A stretch of DNA of 19,544 bases from CAJAUT01 sp043809365 (lineage in GTDB: Bacteria; Patescibacteriota; Microgenomatia; UBA1400; UBA12108): the NCBI GenBank assembly GCA_043809365.1, contig JAZDDW010000001.1, positions 1 through 19,544 of the forward strand, written 5' to 3'. The notes beneath the pieces are model-generated. The model saw nothing but the letters and a program-made list of their open reading frames with translations. It was not told the DNA's origin and did no database searches. Shown one piece after another: positions 1 to 7,606 of the stretch (positions are counted from its first letter, which is position 1; every line of letters starts with the position of its first letter). A program made the position numbers and the translations under genes.

Positions 1-333
1 GGTGGCTATCTCTACATCGCTATGCCTCCACTATTCCGTATCGAAATCGACAAAAAAGAGCAATACGTCTACACCGAAACCGAACGCGACGCAATTCTCT
101 CTGCAAACAAAGGCAAAAAGATCACGCTCCAACGCTACAAGGGCCTAGGGGAAATGAATCCCGAACAGCTCTGGATGACTACCATGAATCCCGAACATCG
201 AATGCTCAAGAAAGTTTTAATCGAAGATGCCGCCGCCGCCGATGAAATTTTCTCTATTCTCATGGGTGACGAAGTCCCGCCCCGCAAAAAGTTTATTCAA
301 GTCAACGCCACCCAGGCCACCCTCGACGTATAA
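1..333 (+). CDS. gyrB: DNA gyrase subunit B, C-terminal end (partial)
   Basis: This is the last 110 codons of GyrB; the gene begins before the window. The frame is open from base 1 and ends with TAA at 331-333. The start of the visible part (GYLYIAMPPLFRI) matches the end of the TOPRIM region, and QRYKGLGEMNPEQLW, encoded around 151-180, is the diagnostic type IIA topoisomerase motif near the GyrB C-terminus. GyrB is the ATPase subunit that drives negative supercoiling with GyrA. GyrA is encoded 617 bp downstream on the same strand with only ppa between, so the two subunits may be co-expressed. The GyrA-box seen in the partner supports gyrase rather than topoisomerase IV. Confidence 0.95.
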   Translation, partial: GGYLYIAMPPLFRIEIDKKEQYVYTETERDAILSANKGKKITLQRYKGLGEMNPEQLWMTTMNPEHRMLKKVLIEDAAAADEIFSILMGDEVPPRKKFIQVNATQATLDV

Positions 334-339
334 TTATTT

Positions 340-371
340 GTGATACTGTGTCACCGTGTCACTGTGACACT
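340..371. repeat. Four tandem octamers, consensus GTGTCACT, between gyrB and ppa
   Basis: Four 8-bp units follow each other without a gap: GTGATACT, GTGTCACC, GTGTCACT, GTGACACT. The last two form a perfect 15-bp palindrome, GTGTCACTGTGACAC, at 356-370. Twenty bases of the block (345-364) recur exactly inside queA at 13381-13400. The block sits just before the ppa ribosome binding site, so it could fold in the gyrB-ppa transcript, but it lacks a T-tract and does not look like a terminator. Confidence 0.85.
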
Positions 372-389
372 GGCGACTGAAAGGAGCAT

Positions 390-875
390 ATGGATATCAA
401 AGTTTATATCGAAATCCCCGAAGGTGGAACAGTCAAATATGAACGTGACGAAGAGACTGGCATGCTTATGTGTGATCGTATCCTCCACACTCCCATGTTT
501 TACCCCTTCAATTACGGTTTTGTTTTAGGTAGCAAAGGAGAAGACGGTGATCCTACCGACATTGTCTTACTCGCTTCTGACAAAATTATCCCAGGCGTGG
601 GGATCAAAGCCAAGCTGATTGGTATGTTAGAGATGAGCGACGAAGAGGGGGTAGATACCAAACTTATTGCCGTTCCAATCCAAAAAGTAGATCCTCTATT
701 TGGTACCTGGAACGATGTTGCCGATATTCCAGAGCATACCAAGAACAAAATCAAGCATTTCTTTGATCACTACAAAGATCTCGAACCCGGCAAATTTGTC
801 AAAACCGGAGCTTTCTTGGGAGTTGTCGAAGCCGAAAAAATCTTAGCTGCCGATATGAAGAGAGGAGAAAAATAG
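390..875 (+). CDS. ppa: Inorganic pyrophosphatase (family I, soluble)
   Basis: Cytoplasmic enzyme of 161 aa that hydrolyses pyrophosphate to two phosphates and so pulls nucleotide polymerisation and aminoacylation forward. It has the family I layout: an MFYPFNYGF segment at about residues 39-47 and the metal-binding signature DGDPTDIVLL (pattern D-x-D-P-x-D) at about 55-64. A further acidic stretch includes the conserved aspartate of VDPLFGTWNDV. The length is close to the usual 165-180 aa. The start at 390 has AAGGAG at 381-386, only 3 nt before ATG, which is a short spacing. It lies between gyrB and gyrA, an unusual partner, and probably shares the gyrB transcript. Confidence 0.95.
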   Translation: MDIKVYIEIPEGGTVKYERDEETGMLMCDRILHTPMFYPFNYGFVLGSKGEDGDPTDIVLLASDKIIPGVGIKAKLIGMLEMSDEEGVDTKLIAVPIQKVDPLFGTWNDVADIPEHTKNKIKHFFDHYKDLEPGKFVKTGAFLGVVEAEKILAADMKRGEK

Positions 876-887
876 GCTACGACTTAA

Positions 888-937
888 AGGGTCCGACCCT
901 TAAAGTTTATTATTCATGACTTTAAGGGTCGGACCCT
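888..937. repeat. Perfect 18-bp inverted repeat built from AAGGGTCSGACCCTT palindromes
   Basis: The left arm 888-905 (AGGGTCCGACCCTTAAAG) is the exact reverse complement of the right arm 920-937, with a 14-nt AT-rich loop between. Each arm is itself a hairpin (AAGGGTC, one base, GACCCTT in the left arm), so the element is a pair of oppositely oriented REP-like palindromes. It fills the space between ppa and gyrA. The bases after it are CAAAACG, so there is no T-tract of an intrinsic terminator. REP-like elements mobilised by TnpA-REP (RAYT) transposases have this form, but no such gene is present here. Confidence 0.85.
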
Positions 938-949
938 CAAAACGAAATT

Positions 950-3667
950 ATGACCGACGATTCGATCTTAAAACCACTGGATCTCGAGGTTACAACCCCC
1001 GGAGTTATAAGTAGTCCTGAGATTCAAACCCCGGGGGTTGAAATTGATCGCACCAGCTTTCTCACTGTCGGTGCTCAAAAACCCTGGGATATCGAAACTA
1101 ATCAGTTCGGGAAAATTGCGCGCGTTAATGTCGTCGATGAAATGAAAAAATCCTACCTTGACTATGCCATGTCCGTCATCGTCTCCCGTGCACTTCCCGA
1201 TGCTCGGGACGGCTTGAAACCAGTTCATCGCCGCATTCTCTATGGCATGAAAGAACTAGCTCTCCTTCCGCCCGCCAAATACAAAAAATGTGCCAGAATC
1301 GTGGGAGAAGTTTTGGGTAAATATCACCCTCACGGGGACACTGCCGTTTACGACGCTCTCGCCCGTCTGGCCCAAGATTTTTCCATGCGTTACCTTTTGG
1401 TCGACGGCCAGGGGAACTTTGGTTCGGTCGACGGAGACTCTCCCGCCGCCATGCGTTACACCGAAGCCCGCCTTGCCAAAATTACTGGCGAACTCCTTCT
1501 TGACCTGGAAAAAGAAACCGTTGACTGGATCGACAACTTTGACGGTACCTTCCAAGAACCTACTGTTTTGCCCGCTCGTCTCCCCAATCTTCTTCTGATG
1601 GGCTCCGATGGTATTGCGGTCGGGATGGCCACCAAGATCCCCACCCATAACCTGGGAGAAATCGTAGATGCTCTCACGACCCTAATCAATAAGGGTACTT
1701 CACCACGCTCACAAGAAATTACCGATGAAGGCATTGAATCCAGACCGTATACAGAACTTACCGGTGAGTTTACTTCTGAAGCCACGGTTGACGATTTATT
1801 AACTAGTGTTCAGGGACCAGACTTCCCCACCGGCGGAGTTATCTATGATGCCTCTGCCATTCGCGAAGTTTATGCCACAGGCAAGGGTCGGGTAGTCACC
1901 CGCGCAGTCGCCGAGATCGAGGAGACCAAAACTGGCAAATTCCAGATTATTGTCTCCGAGTTACCCTATCAAGTCAACAAAGCCAAACTTATCCAAAAAA
2001 TTGCCGACCTCGTCCGTGACAAAAAGATTGACGGTATCTCGGATCTCCGCGACGAATCGGACCGCGAAGGCATGCGGATTGTTATCGAACTCAAAAAAGC
2101 CAGTAAACCCAAGAGTGTCTTAAACAACCTCTTCAAACATACCGAGCTTCAGAGTAGTTTCCCCGCCAACATGGTTGCCCTCGACGAATTTGGCACCCCT
2201 CACCTTATGAACCTCAAAACAATTCTTGGCCACTACGTCAAACACCGACAGGCTGTAATCGTTCGCCGTTCACAATGGGAGCTCAAAGAATCCCGCGCCC
2301 GTATCCATATCCTCGAAGGATTTATCAAAGCCCTCGATCATCTTGACGAGGTCATCAAAACCATCAGAGGGAGCAAAGACACAGACGACGCCAAGGCGAA
2401 CCTTATTAAGCAATTTGGCTTTAGCGAAATCCAGGCTATCGCCATTCTCGACATGCAGTTGCGACGCCTTTCGGCCCTAGAGCGGAAAAAAATCGAAGAC
2501 GAATACAACGCGCTCATGGTCAGGATCAACGAATTACTATCTCTTCTCAAAAATCCTACAGCAATCCTTACGACCATTACCCAAGAATTGGCCGAGCTCA
2601 AAGAAATCTATGGTGACCCTCGCCGCACCAAAGTTATCAAAGGGAAGCTCGGCGAATTTAGTGAGGAGGATCTAGTAGCTTCCGAAGACAATCTCATTGC
2701 CATTACTCGTGACGGTTACATCAAGCGCATGCCCCTCAATACCTATCGCACTCAGAGGCGGGGAGGGAAGGGAGTGATTGGTATGACTACCAAAGATACC
2801 GACGAAATCCTCCACATGACAGTCGGTAATACTCATGATTTTGTCCTTTTCTTTACCAACACCGGCAAAGTATATAGTCTGCGCACTTTTGAACTGCCCG
2901 AGGGCAGTCGTACCGCCAAAGGTCAAGCCATCATCAATCTCCTGGGGATTGATCAGGGCGAAATGATCGAAGCTCTTTTGACTGTCCCCAAAAATCTTCT
3001 CAATGACCAGGGTCATTTTGTCACCATGGCGACCTCTCGTGGCATGATCAAAAAGACGGTCATTAGTGAGTATGCCAATATCCGTGGCAGTGGCAAGATC
3101 GGCATTGCACTCCGCGACGGTGATCAATTAATCAAAACCGAGATTAGTCACGGTCAAAACTACATCATTCTCGTGACTCGTGGTGGTAAATCTATCAAAT
3201 TTAAAGAAACTGACGTGACCGCAACCGGCCGTGACACCATGGGAGTCAAAGGCATAACTCTCAAAGAAGATGACGAGGTCATCTCCATGGAAACAGTCGA
3301 AATTACTCCAGCCAAGCCAATAGATGGCCGCCGCAAATTTTTCCGGGAAATTCTCGTGGTCACCGAAAAAGGACTAGGCAAACGTACGAGCGTCGACGAG
3401 TACCCACAGCAAAAGAGGGGAGGGCAGGGGGTCAAAGTGGCCGAGCTCTCCGACCGAACCGGCCTGATCGCCGCCGTCCGCATGGTGACCGAAGATGATG
3501 AACAAGTGGTCATTACCACCAAAGCCGCCCAGGTCATCAAGCTTCCACTCAAAAATATCAAAGTCCTCGGTCGCTCCACCCAGGGAGTCATTCTCATGCG
3601 CCCCACTCCCGGTGATCTCGTCACAAGTGTTACCACCCTCCAAGAACCAGACGAAGAGGAAGCCTAA
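950..3667 (+). CDS. gyrA: DNA gyrase subunit A
   Basis: Breakage-reunion subunit of gyrase, 905 aa. The catalytic tyrosine is Tyr170 in AAMRYTEARL. The helix-turn-helix HPHGDTAVYD (127-135) carries Thr131 at the E. coli Ser83 position and Asp135 at the Asp87 position. The GyrA-box QRRGGKG opens a C-terminal domain with six recognisable beta-pinwheel repeats, and a second box-like QKRGGQG lies in the fifth. This identifies gyrase rather than ParC. The tail is acidic (DEEEA). Compared with E. coli there are about 48 extra N-terminal residues, with a duplicated TPGV block, and an insert of about 25 residues before QGPDFPTGG. I see no Shine-Dalgarno and no clear -10 box before this ATG. The next ATG, at residue 65, would cut conserved sequence, so 950 is kept. 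Confidence 0.96.
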   Translation: MTDDSILKPLDLEVTTPGVISSPEIQTPGVEIDRTSFLTVGAQKPWDIETNQFGKIARVNVVDEMKKSYLDYAMSVIVSRALPDARDGLKPVHRRILYGMKELALLPPAKYKKCARIVGEVLGKYHPHGDTAVYDALARLAQDFSMRYLLVDGQGNFGSVDGDSPAAMRYTEARLAKITGELLLDLEKETVDWIDNFDGTFQEPTVLPARLPNLLLMGSDGIAVGMATKIPTHNLGEIVDALTTLINKGTSPRSQEITDEGIESRPYTELTGEFTSEATVDDLLTSVQGPDFPTGGVIYDASAIREVYATGKGRVVTRAVAEIEETKTGKFQIIVSELPYQVNKAKLIQKIADLVRDKKIDGISDLRDESDREGMRIVIELKKASKPKSVLNNLFKHTELQSSFPANMVALDEFGTPHLMNLKTILGHYVKHRQAVIVRRSQWELKESRARIHILEGFIKALDHLDEVIKTIRGSKDTDDAKANLIKQFGFSEIQAIAILDMQLRRLSALERKKIEDEYNALMVRINELLSLLKNPTAILTTITQELAELKEIYGDPRRTKVIKGKLGEFSEEDLVASEDNLIAITRDGYIKRMPLNTYRTQRRGGKGVIGMTTKDTDEILHMTVGNTHDFVLFFTNTGKVYSLRTFELPEGSRTAKGQAIINLLGIDQGEMIEALLTVPKNLLNDQGHFVTMATSRGMIKKTVISEYANIRGSGKIGIALRDGDQLIKTEISHGQNYIILVTRGGKSIKFKETDVTATGRDTMGVKGITLKEDDEVISMETVEITPAKPIDGRRKFFREILVVTEKGLGKRTSVDEYPQQKRGGQGVKVAELSDRTGLIAAVRMVTEDDEQVVITTKAAQVIKLPLKNIKVLGRSTQGVILMRPTPGDLVTSVTTLQEPDEEEA
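993..1040. repeat. Two palindromic AACCCCSGGRGTT units inside the gyrA N-terminal extension
   Basis: AACCCCCGGAGTT at 994-1006 and AACCCCGGGGGTT at 1027-1039 match at 11 of 13 positions and are 33 nt (11 codons) apart, so they stay in the same frame. Both encode TPGV. The second is a near-perfect palindrome. They lie in the part of GyrA that has no counterpart in E. coli GyrA, which suggests that the extension grew by insertion or duplication of a palindromic element. Confidence 0.65.
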
Positions 3668-3682
3668 TCGGAGGACCCTTAT

Positions 3683-4876
3683 ATGACCCTACGCATCGCA
3701 GTCATCTACGGAGGTAAAAGCCCCGAACATGAGGTCTCGATCATTACTGCTGTCCAAGCCATGGCTAGCATGCCTAAAGAATACGAAACTATCCCCATTT
3801 ACGTCAGCAAAACAGGCGAATTCTATACTGGTGACCATCTCAAATCAATCAGCGCTTATCGCGACCATAAAATAGGTGATTCGCATGTCTCAATTTGCAA
3901 AATGCTCCGCAGGCGGGTAGCCGAGGATCAAGATAAAATTTTCACCAGAAAATTATTATCGGTTTTGCGCTTGAGATCATGCGAACCACCGTTAGCAGAT
4001 GTTATCTTTCCCTGCTTTCACGGTGGGGTAGGGGAGGGGGGTTGGATCCAGGGTCTAGCTGAATTCTACGGAATTCCCCTAGTTGGCACGGGTTTGACAG
4101 GGGCCTCTCTTGGCATGGATAAAGTGGCTATGAAAGCCATCTTTGACGGAGCGGGTATCCAGCAAGCACCCTACATCTGGTTTTATCGCCACGACTGGTA
4201 CGCTAAACAAGCGTCGTTTACCAAAGAGATCGAATCTCACCTCAAATACCCCATTTTTGTCAAACCGAGCCGCGGTGGATCCTCAATTGGGACAACTTGT
4301 GCCAAAACCAAAGTCGAGCTCATCCGCGCCATCGATCTCGCTGCCGCCATGGACACCAGGATTGTGGTCGAAGAGGGGATCACAGGAGCTCGCGAAATTA
4401 ACATTTCTATCATGGGCAACGCCGGCCACGAGCTACAATGTTCAGTCTGTGAAGAAGTCTTTCACAAAGATTCCGAATTTTTAGCTTTTAACGACAAATA
4501 CCTCTCAGGTGGGAAAAGTAAAGGAATGGCCAGCACCGATCGCGTGATTCCCGCCCAAATTGACAAGAAAATCTCCAACCAAATCCAAACTACCGCCAAG
4601 CTTATCTTCAATCTTTTCGACTGTGCCGGGTTGGTCCGGCTCGATTTTCTGGTCAAAGGCAAAGATATTTACTGCCTCGAGATCAACACCATTCCCGGCT
4701 CGTTGAGCTTCTATCTCTGGGATAAATCAGGTTACCCGTATCCCAAATTGCTCGACCATTTGATTCAATTGGCTCTAGACAAACACGAAGAGACCAAACA
4801 GCTCCAAACCGATTTTGCCTCACCCATCCTCCACTCTGTCCAGCTCGGAGCCAAACTCACGGGCAAATTAGACTAA
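3683..4876 (+). CDS. ddl: D-alanine--D-alanine ligase
   Basis: ATP-grasp ligase of 397 aa that joins two D-Ala for the peptidoglycan stem. The N-terminus IAVIYGGKSPEHEVS places Glu15 where E. coli DdlB has catalytic Glu15. HGGVGEGGWIQG (113-124) is the family HG..GE.G..QG motif. FVKPSRGGSSIG (192-203) is the ATP-binding loop with the catalytic Ser. DKYLSGG (271-277) keeps the omega-loop Lys-Tyr, which favours D-Ala over D-lactate. RLDF (319-322) and LEINTIPG (332-339) hold the metal ligands. It is longer than the usual 300-360 aa, because of an insert at about 52-103 and a C-terminal tail of about 30 residues. The start has GGAGG at 3671-3674 region, 9 nt upstream, and follows gyrA by 15 nt. 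Its end overlaps the convergent MurF-like gene by 9 bp. Confidence 0.93.
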   Translation: MTLRIAVIYGGKSPEHEVSIITAVQAMASMPKEYETIPIYVSKTGEFYTGDHLKSISAYRDHKIGDSHVSICKMLRRRVAEDQDKIFTRKLLSVLRLRSCEPPLADVIFPCFHGGVGEGGWIQGLAEFYGIPLVGTGLTGASLGMDKVAMKAIFDGAGIQQAPYIWFYRHDWYAKQASFTKEIESHLKYPIFVKPSRGGSSIGTTCAKTKVELIRAIDLAAAMDTRIVVEEGITGAREINISIMGNAGHELQCSVCEEVFHKDSEFLAFNDKYLSGGKSKGMASTDRVIPAQIDKKISNQIQTTAKLIFNLFDCAGLVRLDFLVKGKDIYCLEINTIPGSLSFYLWDKSGYPYPKLLDHLIQLALDKHEETKQLQTDFASPILHSVQLGAKLTGKLD

Positions 4877-5863
4877 GTCTTCTGGAATATCGTTTTCTAT
4901 TAGTACCAGTGGTTCTTTTTTCAACTTTAAATTCTTCACTACCTTCATAAAGTCCAGAGTTTTCTCGATATATTGCACCTTTACTTTCCCAACAATCCCT
5001 TTCTCTAAGTTTCTTGTGCGCTCATTTTTCCCAACCAAAATCACCAAGTCTGTGTTCCCACTTACTCCCTTACCTAATTGCTCGTGTATCTCCGCGCTTT
5101 CGCTCCCTAGCTCCAACAACCCCGGTGTCACCAGTATTCGCGTATATTCCTTTTGCTTCCCCAAATAATCGAGTGCCTGACGAAAGCTTTTCTCGTTACT
5201 ATTATAACTGTCATCGATGACCCTCATCCCGTATCGCTCTGTCGTGATCTCAAATCTAGATGGTACTTGCCGCTGGTGCAACTCTGCCCGCTTTATCTCT
5301 CTCTCGCTCATCCCACAGGCTCTGGCTATCACTCTCGCCCCGTTCTTGTTCATTTCCTCTCGTCCATCTCCTTCATACCACCTTGCTTCTTTAATTAGTT
5401 CGCGAGCTGTCTCGTCGCTTCCGTTTGCAATCAACACTCCTCCGCGTTGTTGGATATATCTCACCAGCTCGGTTTTGGCTTGCTTGATCCTGTCCCAACC
5501 TCCAAAGCGCGTCAAATGTTGTCGGGCAATCCCCGTGATCACCCCTATCTCTGGCCGGATCCATTTCGCAAACTGCGCAATCTCTCCCACTCGGTATGCT
5601 CCCACTTCCACGATCAACCATTGAGTGGTCGGCGTCAGCTCCCAATACAACGTTTTGGCGATCCCCACGGCCGTATTATAATTGCGACTCGTTTCTACGA
5701 CCCGATATTTTTGACGCAACAAATCATAAGTTAATTCTCGTACCGACGTTTTCCCGTACGAGCCCGTGATCATTACCACCTTCCCTCCGCACGCATGGAA
5801 TCTCGCTATCTCTCTCGCAATCCACTGCCCATACAACCAATCTCGCACAAGTCTCAAATCCAT
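4868..5863 (-). CDS. MurF-like Mur ligase lacking the N-terminal substrate domain
   Basis: ATP-dependent amide ligase of 331 aa. Visible motifs in order: P-loop GSYGKTS (34-40), NYNTAVGIAKTL (61-72), VEVGAYRVGEIA (85-96; MurF has ELGA..GEIA), HLTRFGG (116-122), the candidate carbamylated lysine in KQAKTEL (128-133), and DDSYNSNEKSF (217-227) typical of MurF. Only about 28 residues precede the P-loop, whereas MurF has about 80-100 that bind UDP-MurNAc-tripeptide, and the usual C-terminal KGSR is absent. It may need another protein for the missing part or use another acceptor. ATG at 5863 has GGAGG 4 nt upstream and overlaps the end of the hydrolase gene by 10 nt, so the two are translationally coupled. 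Ddl, which makes the normal MurF substrate D-Ala-D-Ala, converges on it. Confidence 0.82.
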   Translation of the reverse strand: MDLRLVRDWLYGQWIAREIARFHACGGKVVMITGSYGKTSVRELTYDLLRQKYRVVETSRNYNTAVGIAKTLYWELTPTTQWLIVEVGAYRVGEIAQFAKWIRPEIGVITGIARQHLTRFGGWDRIKQAKTELVRYIQQRGGVLIANGSDETARELIKEARWYEGDGREEMNKNGARVIARACGMSEREIKRAELHQRQVPSRFEITTERYGMRVIDDSYNSNEKSFRQALDYLGKQKEYTRILVTPGLLELGSESAEIHEQLGKGVSGNTDLVILVGKNERTRNLEKGIVGKVKVQYIEKTLDFMKVVKNLKLKKEPLVLIENDIPEDLV

Positions 5864-6594
5864 ATTTCCTCCAAAATCCTCAACAATTCACGCGGGTGGG
5901 TGAGATGTGGGTCATGTCCCGCCTCCCACACAATCCTTACCTCCAAATCAGACACATATTTTCGATAAACTTTAACCATTCTTATTGGAACAATCTTGTC
6001 TTGCTCTCCCCAAATCAACTTAACTGGACTTTTAATTAAAAATAGTCTACTTTGCAAATCTTCTGCCACAACTACTCGGTACAATTTTCTCAATTTAGGC
6101 ATCTGCCGATAATCCTCGTCGAGAAACGATATAATTAGGTTACGTCGAATCCGCTCTGGTACAAATCTAAAGATTCCAGCTAATAGAGCGAAGCACATAC
6201 GTTTAACAGAAAATTCTTTTGGTCCAACTGGATCTACTAAGATCAATTTCTCTACCATCCGCTTATTTTTCCCGCTAGTCCACACAATCCCAACTCGAGC
6301 TCCAAGAGAATGGCACACGATGGTAACTTTCTCAATATCCATATATCGACAAAACTGAACAACTAGTTCTGTATATTCCTCAATCGACTTCACCTCTGGC
6401 ATACTTGATCCACCAAATCCTGGCAAATCAAGCACATATATTTTTCGTTGACTCCTTTTTGCAAGCTCTTTCCCGATGGGTACCCATTCCTCCCCACTTC
6501 GTCCCCACCCATGCAAAATCAAGATTGGCGTTTCCTTACCCCCCCCAATTTCTTGGTAATTCCAAATCTGTTGATCTACTGCAATCTGCGTCAT
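5854..6594 (-). CDS. Alpha/beta hydrolase
   Basis: Single-domain alpha/beta hydrolase of 246 aa, cytoplasmic, with no signal peptide. The oxyanion segment LILHGWGRSGEEW is at 25-37, the nucleophile elbow CHSLGAR at 94-100 (Ser96, with Cys in place of the usual first Gly), the acid in WGEQDKIVP (Asp199) and the base in EAGHDPH (His227). The triad is therefore complete. A cap of helices lies between residues 125 and 185. The substrate cannot be told from sequence; esterase, lipase and C-C hydrolase activities are all possible. It is the first gene of a two-gene operon with the MurF-like ligase. A TATAAT box ends 6 nt before its ATG, so its mRNA is probably leaderless. Confidence 0.88.
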   Translation of the reverse strand: MTQIAVDQQIWNYQEIGGGKETPILILHGWGRSGEEWVPIGKELAKRSQRKIYVLDLPGFGGSSMPEVKSIEEYTELVVQFCRYMDIEKVTIVCHSLGARVGIVWTSGKNKRMVEKLILVDPVGPKEFSVKRMCFALLAGIFRFVPERIRRNLIISFLDEDYRQMPKLRKLYRVVVAEDLQSRLFLIKSPVKLIWGEQDKIVPIRMVKVYRKYVSDLEVRIVWEAGHDPHLTHPRELLRILEEIWI

Positions 6595-6600
6595 ATTTAG

Positions 6601-6606
6601 ATTATA
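6601..6606 (-). promoter_or_regulatory. -10 box TATAAT for the alpha/beta hydrolase gene (leaderless)
   Basis: Read on the minus strand, TATAAT is followed by 6 nt and then ATG (A at 6594), so the expected +1 is the A of the start codon. There is no Shine-Dalgarno sequence and no convincing -35 hexamer. Confidence 0.7.
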
Positions 6607-6628
6607 CTCGAATTTTACTGCTTAGTAT

Positions 6629-6660
6629 TTGCCAACATCTGCCAATATCTGCTAACATTA
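6629..6660. promoter_or_regulatory. Three tandem decamers overlapping the fic promoter; possible operator
   Basis: GCCAACATCT, GCCAATATCT and GCTAACATTA follow each other at 6631-6660, one per helical turn. The same DNA contains a candidate promoter for the Fic gene: TTGCCA at 6629-6634, an 18-bp spacer, and TAACAT at 6653-6658, 6 nt before the ATG at 6665. Repeats at helical period that overlap a promoter suggest cooperative binding of a regulator. The partner is unknown; the winged-helix tail of the Fic protein itself is one candidate. Confidence 0.5.
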
Positions 6661-6664
6661 AACA

Positions 6665-7606
6665 ATGATCCTAAATCAAACTTTTACCCTCACTCCCACC
6701 ATCCAAAATCTCCTCAATACTCTCGCAGGACAAAAAACCGCCTTCTCCTTGATTCCAGTCAAACCAGAGCTAACCCTCCATCTTCGCCACCATTCACTCC
6801 TTAGTTCAGCCCTCTACTCCGCGCGGATCGAAGGAATCTTTGACAACAGCGACCTGGACAAACTAGGGCGCCAAAACCTAGAGAGTACCTACACTTGGCT
6901 CTACACCCAGCCTACTCCCCAAGTACTCAACAATGATTTCCTTAAACTCCTCCACGCCAAATCCATGCACAACTTGCGCGCTGACGCTGGGCAATTTAGG
7001 GTCGAACAGTCTGCTATCTTCAACTCTGCCGGAGTCGCGATCTATCTGACTCCACCTCCCCAAGAGATCCCCTCCCTCCTGCAAAAGTGGCAAGCGCACG
7101 ATTATGACTTACCCCAAGTGATCATTGCTCACTACCAATTCGAGAAAATCCACCCCTTCTTAGACGGCAACGGTAGGGTAGGCCGTCTCATTCTCACTCA
7201 ACAACTCCGGAATATTGGATATGATTTTGACGGTCTCTTAGTCATCGAAGAAGCCATAGGCAATACTCGCGACGATTATTACTATCATCTCCAAAATGAG
7301 AGCAATGATCTTACTGGATTTGTAGAATACTTTCTTACTCTCATGACTAATTCTGCTACTAAAGTTCTTGGGGAAATTACACATCCTACAGTAACAGTGA
7401 CGTCCAATCTCTTACCGCGTCGCCAGGAACTTCTTAATATTATCTCCGATCACTCGCCTTGTAGCTTCAATTTCTTGCATCGTCGCTTTGGTGCAATTCC
7501 TCCAAGTACCCTCCGTTTTGATCTTCTCTCCCTTCAAAAGGCCAGTCTAATAAAAAAGCTCGGTCGCACCCGCGGTGCCCTCTACTCCACCTCACCAGTC
7601 GAGTGA
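6665..7606 (+). CDS. Fic family protein, class II (N-terminal inhibitory helix), with winged-helix tail
   Basis: Predicted AMP-transferase of 313 aa that would transfer a nucleotide moiety to a protein hydroxyl. The core motif is complete: HPFLDGNGRVGR at 163-174, with catalytic His163 and the anion-binding GNGR. SARIEG at 52-57 matches the (S/T)xxxE(G/N) inhibitory helix placed before the Fic domain, so the enzyme should be autoinhibited by Glu56. FRVEQSAI (111-118) matches the conserved target-dock region. Residues about 250-310 look like a winged helix (LLPRRQELLNII ... TLRFDLLSLQKASLIKKLG), common in stand-alone regulatory Fic proteins. No antitoxin gene is adjacent. The 3' end overlaps the convergent recombinase gene by 25 bp. 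Confidence 0.92.
   Translation: MILNQTFTLTPTIQNLLNTLAGQKTAFSLIPVKPELTLHLRHHSLLSSALYSARIEGIFDNSDLDKLGRQNLESTYTWLYTQPTPQVLNNDFLKLLHAKSMHNLRADAGQFRVEQSAIFNSAGVAIYLTPPPQEIPSLLQKWQAHDYDLPQVIIAHYQFEKIHPFLDGNGRVGRLILTQQLRNIGYDFDGLLVIEEAIGNTRDDYYYHLQNESNDLTGFVEYFLTLMTNSATKVLGEITHPTVTVTSNLLPRRQELLNIISDHSPCSFNFLHRRFGAIPPSTLRFDLLSLQKASLIKKLGRTRGALYSTSPVE

Noticed and set aside
888..937. Rho-independent terminator after ppa
   Set aside because: The stem is perfect but is followed by CAAAACG rather than a T-run, and it has the double-palindrome structure of a repeat element.
1350..1415. Quinolone-resistance substitution in GyrA
   Set aside because: Thr131 at the Ser83 position is a natural residue in some species and Asp135 is unchanged, so no resistance can be claimed.
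1..3667. Chromosomal origin near gyrB-gyrA
   Set aside because: No dnaA, dnaN or DnaA-box cluster is present and the C excess on the plus strand does not visibly change sign here.
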